Positions 43,776 to 53,328 of a stretch of DNA of 64,000 nucleotides are shown piece after piece. The position numbers and the translations under genes were made by a program. Source of the stretch: JACPYM01 sp031423495 (GTDB lineage Bacteria > Acidobacteriota > Blastocatellia > RBC074). The notes beneath the pieces are model-generated. The model was not told the origin of the DNA, did not search any database, and worked only from the letters and a program-made list of their open reading frames with translations. Where the stretch lies: positions 1 through 64,000 of the forward strand of contig JANPFP010000137.1 of the NCBI GenBank assembly GCA_031423495.1, in the 5' to 3' direction. Numbering within the stretch: position 1 is the first letter of the stretch; each line of letters begins with the position of its first letter.

Positions 43776-44132
43776 GTTACGCCTCCTGTGCGGCTTCGTT
43801 GGTTAGTCATTGATGGAATCGTCTGGCGTAACGCCATAGCCCGCGCATTCTAACGCAAAGCCGCAAAAGCGCCACTCTGCCAACAGCTAAAGCGCGCTGT
43901 ACACGGCCTTCCGCCTTCCGCTACACTCCGACACGTTTCTCCCACCGCATCCCAACATTGTTTTTCGCCGTGTCCGTAGCCCCACCCGAAGAGAGGGCAA
44001 CCTCAAGGATGATTTGATTGGGTTTGGTGACGCCACTGCGTCCAATGCCGAAGTAGCCCTCTCTTACGGTCGGGCTACGGACACAAGGTCACACGCATCT
44101 GAAAAGCCCATATTTATTGAGTTTGATTGCCG
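43776..44132. other. Intergenic region containing a 28-bp-arm inverted repeat
   Basis: Arms at 43971-43998 and 44056-44083 (TGTCCGTAGCCC...GAGAGGGC and complement, 25 of 28 matches). The rest of the gap shows no gene. The palindrome resembles the other intergenic repeats but has its own sequence, and may form the leader or terminator between two divergent units. Confidence 0.75.
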
Positions 44133-46547
44133 ATGTTGAATTTATTGCTCACTCGTTTTTTGCTTATCACCTTGCTGGTTGGCGTACTGTCGAATTGTTC
44201 CGATCCGCAAAAGAACAAGCTCGCACACCTCGCGCAGGGGCAGGACTACCTCAAGTCGCAGCTTTATCCCGAAGCCAATCTCGAATTCCGCAACGCGCTG
44301 CAAATTGATCGCAACCTGGCTGAGGCGCACTTCGGTTTGGGCGAGAGCCTGCTCGCGCAAGGCAACTTGCAGGAAGCCGCCGACCGCTTTTTGCAAACGG
44401 CGAAACTTGATCAAAAAAATATCACGGCGCGTTTGCGGCTGGGCCAGATGCTACTGCAATACACCCGCGTGGGCCGGGCGATGGACGACGCCACCAAAGA
44501 GGCCGAACGATTAGCCAACGAAGTCTTGATGCAAGACGCCAACAACCCTGAAGCCATCATCCTGTTGTCAGACATTCGCGTACTGCAAAAACGTTTTGAA
44601 GAAGCGAAGGAAGAACTTGACCGCGCCATCCGTTTGAACCCCACGCGCGCCGAACCGGCGGTCGCGTTGGCGCGCTATTACGACCGCCGCGCGAGTGATT
44701 TGCCGCCCGCTGAAACCGCGAAACTCAAAGCGCAAGCTGATGCCGCGTTCAAAGATGGACTGGCGAAAAACCCTAAGTCAGCGTTGGTACGTTTGGCTTA
44801 CGGCGATTTTCTTTATTCAAACCGCCGCCTCACCGAAGCCGAGCAACAGTTGCAACAGGCTTACGTCAACGACCCGAAAGAGCGCCTCGTACTCGTTGCG
44901 TTGCACCGCTTTTACGAAAACCTGTTTCGTTATGACGAAGCCGAAAAGTATTTAGCCAAACAGATCGAATTTGAGCGCGACAAAAATTCAGGCCGCGCGC
45001 AAATCATTGACCTGCACGCGCGCGCCGGACGCAACGCGCAAGCCATCGCCGAATACCAACAGTTGCTGAAAGAACAGCCTGATTTTTTGCGCGCTCATTC
45101 GCGGCTCGCCGAATTGTTGTTGGCCGAAGGCCGTCCGCAGGAAGCCAAACAACAACTCGAACTCGCGCTCACCCGCAACAAGATTGACACCGACGCCCTG
45201 CTCGTACGCGGACGCATTCGCACGCTCGAAGGCAACTTCCGCGAAGCCGTCATTGATCTCGAATCCGCCTTGCGCCTCGAACCCGCTATGCCCGCCGCGT
45301 TGTATTACACCGCTGACGCGCACTTGCAGAACAACGACCCGGTTCGCGCGCGCTCGCTCGTGAACACGTTGCTCGGTTATTACCCGCGCCATCCGATGGG
45401 CTTGATGATGTTGATTCGCATTCAACTCAATCAGAACAAACCCGACGAAGCCGCTGAGACGGCGCAACAATTGCTCGGTTCGCTCGCGCAACTCAAAACC
45501 AACGACACTGACTTTCAAGCAACGCGCATGCCCGTCGAAGCGTTGAAAGATTTAGAGAGCAAGGCTTTCACCGCGCGCGCCGTCGCGCACATGCAAGCGC
45601 GCAATTTCGCCGCCGCCCAGAGCGACTTGCAGCGCGCTATCGAGGTTGACCCGCGCGCCGCCGAACCGCACATGAATCTGGCGACGATTCATCTCATTCA
45701 AAACAACGCTGCTGCTGCGCAAGTCGAAATCGAAAAGGCCGTCGCGCTCGCACCCAACAGCCCCACCGCCGTCGCCTTGCTCGCCGACGTAGCCCTGCGC
45801 CAACGCAATTACGCCGCGACGATTGCCAAGCTCGACGCGCTCGCCGACAAACACGACCGCGCCAATCTGCTCTTTCAAAAAGCGCGGCTTTACGAAATGC
45901 AGGGCGACACAGCCAACACCGAAACTTCGTTACGCCAAACCATCGAAGCCGATCCGAATTACCTCAACGCCTATTTTATGTTGAGCGATTTTTATAAGCG
46001 GCAGAACCTTTATGAAAAAGCGATCAGCGAATTGCAGGCCATCATCCAAAGCAATCGCCAGGCACAACAAACCGGACAGGCTCACCTGATGATCGGCCTG
46101 CTCGAAGAAAGCCGGGGCCGATACAACGAAGCCGTCGCCAATTATCAAAAAGCGCTGAGTTACGACAACCGCACACTGGCCGCCGGCATTGCTTATAACA
46201 ATCTCGCGTGGCTTTACGCTGACAAAAACCTCGGCAACATTGATCAGGCCACTGAACACGCCCAACGCGCCGTAGCGATTTCACAAGAAGCTAGTTTTTA
46301 CGACACGCTGGGTTACGCTTATTTCCGCAAAGGCCAGCACGGCATCGCCGTCGAACAATTCAACCGCGCCATCGAACGCCGTCCGCGTCAGGCTGGATAT
46401 TACTTACACCTCGCCCGTGCGCTGCGCGAAAACAACAACACTCCACAAGCTCGTCAGGCTTACACGAAAGCAATTCAGTTAGGTGGATTGAGTGCGGCAG
46501 ATGTAAATGGCGCGCGGGCTGAGATGGCGGCGCTGCCGCGAGTTTAG
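44133..46547 (+). CDS. TPR-repeat lipoprotein (PrsT-like)
   Basis: 804 residues from ATG 44133 (TTG 44127 is an alternative). N-terminal hydrophobic helix with VLSNC (C22), a slightly non-canonical lipobox (Asn at -1). About 20 TPR units fill the rest (AEAHFGLGESLLAQGNLQEA, AYFMLSDFYKRQNLYEKAIS). This length and layout resemble the TPR lipoprotein PrsT encoded near exosortase/EPS loci; the similarity is from family knowledge. It probably sits in the periplasm or outer membrane as a protein-assembly scaffold. It is monocistronic; the next gene converges. Confidence 0.85.
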   Translation: MLNLLLTRFLLITLLVGVLSNCSDPQKNKLAHLAQGQDYLKSQLYPEANLEFRNALQIDRNLAEAHFGLGESLLAQGNLQEAADRFLQTAKLDQKNITARLRLGQMLLQYTRVGRAMDDATKEAERLANEVLMQDANNPEAIILLSDIRVLQKRFEEAKEELDRAIRLNPTRAEPAVALARYYDRRASDLPPAETAKLKAQADAAFKDGLAKNPKSALVRLAYGDFLYSNRRLTEAEQQLQQAYVNDPKERLVLVALHRFYENLFRYDEAEKYLAKQIEFERDKNSGRAQIIDLHARAGRNAQAIAEYQQLLKEQPDFLRAHSRLAELLLAEGRPQEAKQQLELALTRNKIDTDALLVRGRIRTLEGNFREAVIDLESALRLEPAMPAALYYTADAHLQNNDPVRARSLVNTLLGYYPRHPMGLMMLIRIQLNQNKPDEAAETAQQLLGSLAQLKTNDTDFQATRMPVEALKDLESKAFTARAVAHMQARNFAAAQSDLQRAIEVDPRAAEPHMNLATIHLIQNNAAAAQVEIEKAVALAPNSPTAVALLADVALRQRNYAATIAKLDALADKHDRANLLFQKARLYEMQGDTANTETSLRQTIEADPNYLNAYFMLSDFYKRQNLYEKAISELQAIIQSNRQAQQTGQAHLMIGLLEESRGRYNEAVANYQKALSYDNRTLAAGIAYNNLAWLYADKNLGNIDQATEHAQRAVAISQEASFYDTLGYAYFRKGQHGIAVEQFNRAIERRPRQAGYYLHLARALRENNNTPQARQAYTKAIQLGGLSAADVNGARAEMAALPRV

Positions 46548-46591
46548 TTGTGGTAGTGGATGGCAGCCAAGAACACAAAGTAACAATGGTG

Positions 46592-47683
46592 TTACGGCAC
46601 GATCTTCACGTCTGAATCGAACATCCGATAGCCGCGAAATTCAATCGCATTGCGCGAATAGGAGCGTTGGCTGTCTGAACCCAGCAACACTTCGGCAGAG
46701 ATCGGCAACAGAAATTTGATGTCGGCGACAATCGTTACCCATTCGTAATCAATCGCGCTTTCGGCCAGCGTGAAGGCAAAGTTATTTTGAATGTCGGTGG
46801 CGTATTGCTCAATGCGCAATACGCGCGCGGTCGCAGTTTCGATCCAGACCGTGCCTTCATACGCCGTAGTCACCGTGCGCCCGCTGGTTGTGTCGGTGAG
46901 CTTAAAGTTGGAATTGCCTTTCTTCACCTTGTATTCAAACACCGTCGTCGCTTTACCGCGCAGCGTTTCTTTTTTTATCTCTTTGAATTCCGCCTTTGAT
47001 TGCTCCGCGAAGATAGCGCCCAACACTGAGCCGAACTCACCCGTCGAAGTCGCGCCGCCTACGTTGCTGTAACTAAGCGTCGTCTCCTTACCGTTCTTCT
47101 TTATCAGCTTGAACTTCTCGCCGCTTTTTTCGTGATACGACATTTCTATTTCGAGCTTGTCTTCGTCTTTCCAGTCTTTCTGGTCGGGCTGACGCACCGA
47201 CCGTGTGACAAATTGCGTGACGATGAAGTTGGGCAATTCTTCGAGATAATCACCCGCGTGTTCGCGCGCCTGATCCCACAAAGACATTTTGGCTAATGCG
47301 GCGGCACGACGCGCTTCTTCGGTCGGTTCAGCCACCGGCGGTGCGGCTTCGTCTTTGGCAGGCAAAGCTGACGCCGCAGGTTCTTCCGCTTTCGCCCCGG
47401 CGGCATTCGCGGCGGCGCGTCGCAAAGCAGTAAGCAAGAATTCCCGTGCACCGGCTTGGCGAAATTCATCAAGCGATTTTGCGTCAAGCTTGAAGCCGAT
47501 GCCGCGTTGCGCAATTTCGCCCGCCAGATCGCCTTGTTCATAGCGTTGCCCCGCGATGGGCTTGAGCCTTCGCAGCAATTCGTCTTTGGTGAAAGGCGCT
47601 GATTGATCTTGCGCGAAGGCTGCGGCACTGAAGACACAGCCGATGAGCAGCCCCAGCGCGCAGCCGACAAACTGTTTTCGCAT
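46592..47683 (-). CDS. Secreted protein of unknown function
   Basis: 363 residues. Signal peptide 1-24 (GCALGLLIGCVFSAAAFAQ). Then an N-terminal helical part (FTKDELLRRLKPIAG), an Ala/Pro/Glu linker, and from about 130 a beta-rich domain (AGDYLEELPNFIVTQFVTRS, KLEIEMSYHEKSGEKFKLI, FEYKVKKGNSNFKLTDTTSG) that is recurrent in Acidobacteriota and has an outer-membrane-lipoprotein-carrier flavour. No enzyme motif visible. Downstream of the FKBP gene with a 6-bp gap: one operon. Confidence 0.82.
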   Translation of the reverse strand: MRKQFVGCALGLLIGCVFSAAAFAQDQSAPFTKDELLRRLKPIAGQRYEQGDLAGEIAQRGIGFKLDAKSLDEFRQAGAREFLLTALRRAAANAAGAKAEEPAASALPAKDEAAPPVAEPTEEARRAAALAKMSLWDQAREHAGDYLEELPNFIVTQFVTRSVRQPDQKDWKDEDKLEIEMSYHEKSGEKFKLIKKNGKETTLSYSNVGGATSTGEFGSVLGAIFAEQSKAEFKEIKKETLRGKATTVFEYKVKKGNSNFKLTDTTSGRTVTTAYEGTVWIETATARVLRIEQYATDIQNNFAFTLAESAIDYEWVTIVADIKFLLPISAEVLLGSDSQRSYSRNAIEFRGYRMFDSDVKIVP

Positions 47684-47689
47684 CGGTTT

Positions 47690-48511
47690 CTATTGCACTC
47701 CGAGCAATTCCACTTCAAACACGAGCGTTGCGTTCGGCGGAATAGCACCTGGAATACCACCTGCTCCATAAGCAAGCTGCGGTGGAATAATCAGCTTGCG
47801 TTTACCGCCCACCTTCATTGTCAGCACACCTTCGTCCCAGCCTCTGATGACACGACCCATGCCAACGGGAAAGGGGAACGGCGCACCGTGATCCAGGGAA
47901 CTGTCGAACTTGGTGCCGTCGGTGAGCCAGCCGGTGTAATGTACTTTCGCCGTTTGACCGACTGTCGGACTTTCGCCCGTGCCGACAACGATGTCTTCGT
48001 ATTGCAAACCTGAAGTAGTAGTCATGGTATTTTTAGTTGTTTTTGCGAGATTGAGTTTGATCGGTGTCGTTTGCCACGTCACGACTTGCCAGCCTTTAGC
48101 GCGACGTTGCCAAACGGTAAGTTGATAATGGCTGGCGAGTTTGCGTTCGCCTGCAAAATAGTGCGCGTTGCTATTGACGATGGCAGTCGTGCCATAGACC
48201 CGCAACTTAAAATCATCCGTAGTGATTTTGGTGAAAGGCAGTCCAGCCTTGCCCATCGCCAGCACGTCGGCCTTTTTGAGCGCCGAACCGTCTTCGTTGC
48301 CCGCGAGAAAATCATCGGCATAAAGGTTGGTCAGCGTAGCCACATCTTTATCAATCATGGCTTTGATCCAGGCGGTTTCGAGCTTGCGGATTTGTGCTTC
48401 GGTTCCTGATGAAACTCCGGCTTTGCCAGTGCGGACGGGACGTTTGGTTTGCGCGCTGACAGCGACAGCACATAGGCAAAGAAAAAACAAAACGAAAAGT
48501 TTGCGGGTCAA
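47690..48511 (-). CDS. SnoaL/DUF4440-like domain fused to FKBP-type peptidyl-prolyl isomerase
   Basis: 273 residues from TTG 48511 (AGGAG 8 nt upstream). Signal peptide 1-20. Residues 40-150 form a DUF4440/SnoaL-like cone (AWIKAMIDKDVATLTNLYADDF, YQLTVWQRRAKGWQVVTWQ); residues ~165-273 are FKBP (VHYTGWLTDGTKFDSS, VIRGWDEGVLTMKVGGKRKL, IPPQLAYGAGGIPGAIPPNA), with active-site residues Y, F, D, W, Y, F in place. It catalyses proline isomerisation of exported proteins. The DUF4440 fusion partner is unusual. Genes downstream and its secretion suggest envelope folding. Convergence with other genes none; it is divergent from the amidase. Confidence 0.9.
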   Translation of the reverse strand: MTRKLFVLFFLCLCAVAVSAQTKRPVRTGKAGVSSGTEAQIRKLETAWIKAMIDKDVATLTNLYADDFLAGNEDGSALKKADVLAMGKAGLPFTKITTDDFKLRVYGTTAIVNSNAHYFAGERKLASHYQLTVWQRRAKGWQVVTWQTTPIKLNLAKTTKNTMTTTSGLQYEDIVVGTGESPTVGQTAKVHYTGWLTDGTKFDSSLDHGAPFPFPVGMGRVIRGWDEGVLTMKVGGKRKLIIPPQLAYGAGGIPGAIPPNATLVFEVELLGVQ

Positions 48512-48614
48512 GGTTATTGCTCCTGTTCGATTGGGTTATGATGTTGGCGCGGTAGAACGCGACGCCGCGAACCATAACAACCCAAACAACCTGAAACAAG
48601 TAAAGACACAAGCG

Positions 48615-50336
48615 ATGAAAAAACGATTCACCCGCCGTACCTTTCTCAAGAGCGCGCCCGTAGTAGTCAGCGCAGCTACTCAGCTCAACAGCGCCGAAGT
48701 TCTAGCGCAACAACCCGCTGCGCCGCCCGCGCAACGCATCACGCAAGACCATCTCAAAGCCGCCGAGCAAATTGCGGGGCTGGATTTCACCGACGCGCAC
48801 GAAGCACTGGCTTTGCCCAACGTCAATCGTAACCTGACGAGTTATGAAGCCTTGCGCAAACTCGACGTACCGCTCGACACCGAACCCGCGACGGCTTTTC
48901 ATCCGGCCTTGCCCGGCAAGAAATTCGCGCGGCCTAAAGTCGTAACCAAAGCCAAACCGAGCAACGTCAAGTTGCCTGCGTTCAAATCAGTCGAAGACCT
49001 CGCGTTCGCGTCGCTCGCGCAACTGGCTGAACTCGTGCGTACGCGGAAAGTCACTTCGACAGAACTCACCAAAATGTATTTGGCGCGGCTCAAGCAATAC
49101 GGCCCGAAATTACTGTGCGTCGTCACGCTCACCGAAGAACTCGCGTTGCAACAAGCCGCCGCCGCCGACAGCGAAATCAAAGCGGGCAAATATCGCGGGC
49201 CGTTGCATGGCATTCCGTGCGGCGTCAAAGATTTGTTCGCCACCAAAGGCATCAAGACTACGTGGGGCGCTGAACCGTTCCGCGAACAGATGATTGATTA
49301 CGACTCGACGGTGGTTGAACGTTTGCGCGCCGCCGGTGCAGTGCTTTGCGCCAAACTTTCGATGGGCGCATTGGCGATGGGCGGACGCTGGTTCGCCGGA
49401 ATGACACGCAATCCGTGGCAGCCCGAAGAAACGCAAACCGGTTCGAGCGGTTCGTCGGCGGGTTCGGCATCGGCTACGTCGGCGGGCTTAGTGGGCTTTG
49501 CGATTGGCACTGAAACACTCGGCTCGATTGTTTCGCCCGCGTCGCGTTGCGGAGTCGCAGGCTTGCGGCCTACTTACGGACGCATCAGCCGTTACGGCGC
49601 GATGGGTTTGAGTTGGACGATGGACAAGGTCGGCCCCATCTGCCGCAGCATCGAAGATTGCGCGCTCGTGCTGGACGCGCTTTATGGCCCTGACGAAAAA
49701 GACCTCACCGTCGAAGACATCCCTTTTGTTTGGCAGCCCGAACGCAAGCTGGCTTCGATGCGCATCGGTTTTGTGAAAACCGAATTCGAGCAAGGCCCCG
49801 CTACACCTGAAGGCGAAGCCCGCAAGAAGATGTATCAGCAAGCACTCGACGTGTTGCGCAAGGCCGGAGCCAACCTGCAACCGATCACCTTGCCCGACTT
49901 CCCTACGCAAGCCTTGCGCATCATTCTCAATGCCGAAGCCGCAGCCGCTTTTGACGACATCACGCGCGATGGCCGCGTCAATCAACTGTCAGGACAAGCC
50001 GCGAACGACTGGCCGAACTCGTTCCGTACGGCGCGTTTCATTCCGGCGGTTGAATATATTCGTGCGCAACGTGCGCGTACCTTGTTGATGCGCGAGATGG
50101 ATAAGCTGATGGCAAACTGGGATTGTTTCGTGACACCCAATAACAGCGCGAGTTTGACCATTACCAATCTGACCGGACATCCCGCCGCCGTCGTACCGTG
50201 CGGATTCATCAACAACTTGCCGCAAGCGATCATGTTCACCAGCAATTTGTATGACGAAGGCGCAGCCGCGCGCGTCGCACTAGCTTATGAACGCGCGACC
50301 GGATGGCATAAGCAACATCCGACACTAGTTGGCTGA
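48615..50336 (+). CDS. Tat-exported amidase (amidase signature family)
   Basis: 573 residues from ATG 48615. Twin-arginine signal RRTFLKSAPVVVSAA. Amidase signature with lysine in GVKDLFATKG, glycine-serine stretch QTGSSGSSAGSASATSAGLVG (first serine of the triad) and SIVSPASRCGVAGLRPTYGR (nucleophilic serine region). Compared with GatA it has an N-terminal spacer (about 35-150) and is exported, so it is an amidohydrolase of external amides rather than the tRNA enzyme. Divergent from the FKBP gene with a ~100-bp gap. Confidence 0.9.
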   Translation: MKKRFTRRTFLKSAPVVVSAATQLNSAEVLAQQPAAPPAQRITQDHLKAAEQIAGLDFTDAHEALALPNVNRNLTSYEALRKLDVPLDTEPATAFHPALPGKKFARPKVVTKAKPSNVKLPAFKSVEDLAFASLAQLAELVRTRKVTSTELTKMYLARLKQYGPKLLCVVTLTEELALQQAAAADSEIKAGKYRGPLHGIPCGVKDLFATKGIKTTWGAEPFREQMIDYDSTVVERLRAAGAVLCAKLSMGALAMGGRWFAGMTRNPWQPEETQTGSSGSSAGSASATSAGLVGFAIGTETLGSIVSPASRCGVAGLRPTYGRISRYGAMGLSWTMDKVGPICRSIEDCALVLDALYGPDEKDLTVEDIPFVWQPERKLASMRIGFVKTEFEQGPATPEGEARKKMYQQALDVLRKAGANLQPITLPDFPTQALRIILNAEAAAAFDDITRDGRVNQLSGQAANDWPNSFRTARFIPAVEYIRAQRARTLLMREMDKLMANWDCFVTPNNSASLTITNLTGHPAAVVPCGFINNLPQAIMFTSNLYDEGAAARVALAYERATGWHKQHPTLVG

Positions 50337-50353
50337 ACTAACGCAAGCTGCCG

Positions 50354-51259
50354 TCAGCGGGTTGCCATTATCCCCAAATGAGAGGTGCGCAAATCTTCCT
50401 GACTGGTATATCGAACCGAAGCGTCAATCGTAGCGGGTAACAATTGGGCGTCGCGCATCCAACTGAAAAGCACGCGCGTACGACCGGGAGCCAGACGATT
50501 GAAAAGAGATTCCCAGTGGCTGGCGCGCAAACGATTGCCGCGAATGCTGTGGTAGGCGACTGGATATTGCGCTTCGGGCAATGCGTAAAAGGCGAATGGA
50601 GCTTTCTCGAAACTGCGCGTGTCTTCAAGATGAATGGCATGCGCCATCCAGCCGCCGGGCCGCAAACTGCCGTAAAGGTTTTCTGCAATCGGTTCGACCA
50701 GAGGCGCTGGAATATGGCTTAGACAAGCGAATGACCAGACGAAATCTATTGGTTCATCGTAAGCCCGCTGAGAAAAGTCAAAAGGCGCGTGGTATTCAAC
50801 CCCCAACTCGCGCAAGGTTTTTTCTGAAAACTGACGAATCGCCAGCAATCGGTCGAGGCGTGCCATGACGCGCTCGTAATCGCTGAAAGGCGTCAGCGAA
50901 TCACGTATGAAGTAAGCCACCGATCGTTGCACCGCCTCAGTCAAGCGCGCGTAATGCGCCATCGGGAAAATATCAGTGGCGATGACGCGCTCGGCTCCCA
51001 GCAAGTGGCAAACCAGAGCATGCGACAACACCCATCCGCTACCGATTTCGAGACAGGTTTTGCCTTCCAATCCGCCGGTTTCGGCAAAATGTAATAACTG
51101 AGCAAATTGCCCTGCGCATATATCGAGTCGTTTGTTGTGGGTCGCCAGGTGTCTGGCCTTAAGGCCGTTTATCAGGCCCAGGCGATCTCCCTGTTGGCTC
51201 AGACGTTCATAAAAGGGAAAGCGCCGACTTTTCACCGCATCGGCAATCAAAGCGTACAT
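50354..51259 (-). CDS. SAM-dependent methyltransferase
   Basis: 301 residues; ATG 51259 with an AAGGATAA-type RBS. Rossmann motif I TCLEIGSGWVLSHALVCHLL, followed by VIATDIFPMAHY (motif II); FVWSFACLSHIPAPLVEP and LRPGGWMAHAIHLEDT are later motifs typical of class I methyltransferases. It is the last gene of the EPS operon and may methylate the repeat-unit sugar or a lipid end (inference). Confidence 0.85.
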   Translation of the reverse strand: MYALIADAVKSRRFPFYERLSQQGDRLGLINGLKARHLATHNKRLDICAGQFAQLLHFAETGGLEGKTCLEIGSGWVLSHALVCHLLGAERVIATDIFPMAHYARLTEAVQRSVAYFIRDSLTPFSDYERVMARLDRLLAIRQFSEKTLRELGVEYHAPFDFSQRAYDEPIDFVWSFACLSHIPAPLVEPIAENLYGSLRPGGWMAHAIHLEDTRSFEKAPFAFYALPEAQYPVAYHSIRGNRLRASHWESLFNRLAPGRTRVLFSWMRDAQLLPATIDASVRYTSQEDLRTSHLGIMATR

Positions 51260-51327
51260 CGTGCCATTATCCTTTCAGCAATATCAGGTCGGGATTTACG
51301 AGGGGGCGAGGTTCCCCTTTGAATGAG

Positions 51328-52197
51328 TTAGAGCGGCCGCCGCAACAGGCCCGCCAAGCGACGCATTTGCCAGTCTCTGACAAAACGAATGAAGGCGCGG
51401 TCGTTGATGCGCGCCGCGCCTCGCCAGAGTTCGCGGTAATATCCTGCCAACACACACAGGCTCCCAAGCAAAAAAGGCGGTTCGAACACCCTGCGCAAAA
51501 CACTGGCCCACACCCAAACGGGGTGCGCCCCCATGAAATACATGCCTTCACCGCGTCGTAGCCGTCCGGTATACACACTGTTTTGCGAGGACCCCGTCGG
51601 GCGCCAATGCATAATTTGTAAAGCAGGCTCATCGAAAGTGCGCGATTGCCAGCCTCGCATCATGGCCTGATAGCAATCAATTGCATCCCAACTCGGCGCA
51701 CGCACCAGCCCTCCGATTTCAACAAAACATGCACGGCGATAGCATTTGAGGGGGCCACCTGTCATTTCAGGTAACAAATCGACTTTGAATAGTTGATCTT
51801 GCACGACATCATAAACCGCACCCCCGGCAATGCCGAGTTTTGGGTTGTGAGCAAAACGCGTTAACAATTCAGCAAAATATGCCGGGCTGAAAGTAATGTC
51901 AGCGTCAACAATTGAGAGAAAATCAAAGTCTTCATTTGCCAACAGGCCTAATCCGTCCTGCAAAGCATCGTAATTGCCAACACCAACTTGACGGAACCCA
52001 CGGTCAGAGCGGTGCAGAACGGTAATCCAATCATATTGTTGGGCGACGGCTTGCGCCATCTCAGTCGTGCCATCCGTCGACCCGTCATCCACAATGATCC
52101 AGCTTACTGGCAAGAGCGTCTGAGAAGTAAGCGACTGAATGGTCTGCGCGAAAAAAGCAGCCTCATTGCGCGCAGCAGTGATAACAGCGTATTTCAT
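51328..52197 (-). CDS. Glycosyltransferase family 2
   Basis: 289 residues. GT-A fold with AVITAARNEAAFFAQTI, IIVDDGSTDGT, and metal-binding DAD (98-100) in SIVDADITFSPAYFA. A conserved QIMHWRPTGSSQNSVYTGRLRRG segment and a C-terminal RFVRDWQMRRLAGLLRR end are shared with the gene at 53288-54226 (similar length and C-terminus), so these are paralogues. No transmembrane helix beyond a short one near 235-250. Transfers a sugar for the polysaccharide repeat. Confidence 0.9.
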   Translation of the reverse strand: MKYAVITAARNEAAFFAQTIQSLTSQTLLPVSWIIVDDGSTDGTTEMAQAVAQQYDWITVLHRSDRGFRQVGVGNYDALQDGLGLLANEDFDFLSIVDADITFSPAYFAELLTRFAHNPKLGIAGGAVYDVVQDQLFKVDLLPEMTGGPLKCYRRACFVEIGGLVRAPSWDAIDCYQAMMRGWQSRTFDEPALQIMHWRPTGSSQNSVYTGRLRRGEGMYFMGAHPVWVWASVLRRVFEPPFLLGSLCVLAGYYRELWRGAARINDRAFIRFVRDWQMRRLAGLLRRPL

Positions 52198-52207
52198 TTT
52201 AGTCTGA

Positions 52208-53167
52208 TTAGTCTTGGGAATGCGCCTGCTTGGGAATTATCTGGTTAAGATAATCCACAGAATGGACGGTGCCGGAAGGTACCAGATTCAATTTGCTTTG
52301 GCAGATCTGTCCCCACAAACGCCACTGACCGAGCCAGTCATAAGCGCCATACAATTTTCTTTCAAAAGTCTCTAGGTCATCCTCTTGATGAACAACGATG
52401 CGCGCGCAAAGTCCGCCAGGTTGCGTGAGTGACGTACGCCCCATGTGTGTGGTGAAGATCAGCGAAACGCCCTGAGTGTGTAATTCATGCATCACGCTTT
52501 GGTTATAACTGCCATAAGTGCCTTCGGGCAGCGCAAAGAAACGCGGACGCACGTTGAGTTGCGTGGCAAAAAGCTGGCTAGCCGTCTGGAAATCTGCCCG
52601 CAATTCGTCTGGCATCAGCCTGGACAACCTGATGTGCCGATGTCCGTGCAAACCAAATTCCACTCCGTTGGCCGATAACTCACGTGCTTGCTCCCACGAC
52701 AGCGAACGCCACAAAGCGGGCCACTGATTGACATGACGCCGCGCGGAGAAGGGTAAATACTCATAAATTGCTGGCTGCTGCTCCTCTACCAAGCCGGTGC
52801 AAAGAAACAGGTTGAGCTTACAACCATATCGTTGGGCCAGCGGCCACGCGTGATAATAAAAATCGGCGAACCCGTCGTCGAAGGTCAATAACACAGCCCG
52901 CTCCGGCATAGGACGCAAGCCCTGCTTGATGTCCCAATACTCGCTCAACGAAAGGGTCTGAATATCGTGCCGTACTAGATAGTCAAGTTGCGCCTCAAAT
53001 TGAGCGGGTTGAACGGTAAAGACCGGCTCTTCCCCTTCGATGAGTTCGGGCAGCACGCGGTGATAGCAAAGCACCGGAAGGTTTGCGCCAAGCTGCTGGG
53101 GTTTCCCACGCAACTGCCACATGGCTTTAGTAACCTGCTTAGCCAATTGTATTTTCAGTAATCTCAT
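52208..53167 (-). CDS. Polysaccharide deacetylase (NodB-type)
   Basis: 319 residues. NodB homology motif 1 LLTFDDGFADFYYHAWPL, motif 2 GLHGHRHIRLSRL (HxHRH), and FALPEGTYGSYNQSVM. This type removes N-acetyl groups from polysaccharide or carries out intramolecular deacetylation during EPS modification. It starts with ATGA overlap after the small ORF 53164-53328. Confidence 0.88.
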   Translation of the reverse strand: MRLLKIQLAKQVTKAMWQLRGKPQQLGANLPVLCYHRVLPELIEGEEPVFTVQPAQFEAQLDYLVRHDIQTLSLSEYWDIKQGLRPMPERAVLLTFDDGFADFYYHAWPLAQRYGCKLNLFLCTGLVEEQQPAIYEYLPFSARRHVNQWPALWRSLSWEQARELSANGVEFGLHGHRHIRLSRLMPDELRADFQTASQLFATQLNVRPRFFALPEGTYGSYNQSVMHELHTQGVSLIFTTHMGRTSLTQPGGLCARIVVHQEDDLETFERKLYGAYDWLGQWRLWGQICQSKLNLVPSGTVHSVDYLNQIIPKQAHSQD

Positions 53168-53328
53168 AACAATAACGGTTGAAACGAATTACGACGGTTT
53201 AGCCACGCAACGATTTCAGAAGCTTTACGGGCTTTTGCATTAGAGTCCGCGCAATCCAACACGAAGTGGTGGTTCTCTACGGTACGCTTAGGGCTGTCGT
53301 CCCGTAGCTTGCGAATGCGGCGGCGCAT
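53164..53328 (-). CDS. Small basic protein, 54 residues, overlapping GT2 and coupled to the deacetylase
   Basis: ATG 53326-53328 (minus) reads MRRRIRKLRDDSPKRTVENH, followed by HFVLDCADSNAKARKASEIV and AWLNRRNSFQPLLL, stop TGA overlapping the ATG of the deacetylase (ATGA). Its 5' 41 bp overlap the end of the GT2 gene in another frame. The arrangement fills a 120-bp gap in an otherwise tight operon, which favours a real gene or a leader. I do not recognise the family and there is no clear RBS; a remnant of a longer gene is equally possible. Confidence 0.35.
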   Translation of the reverse strand: MRRRIRKLRDDSPKRTVENHHFVLDCADSNAKARKASEIVAWLNRRNSFQPLLL

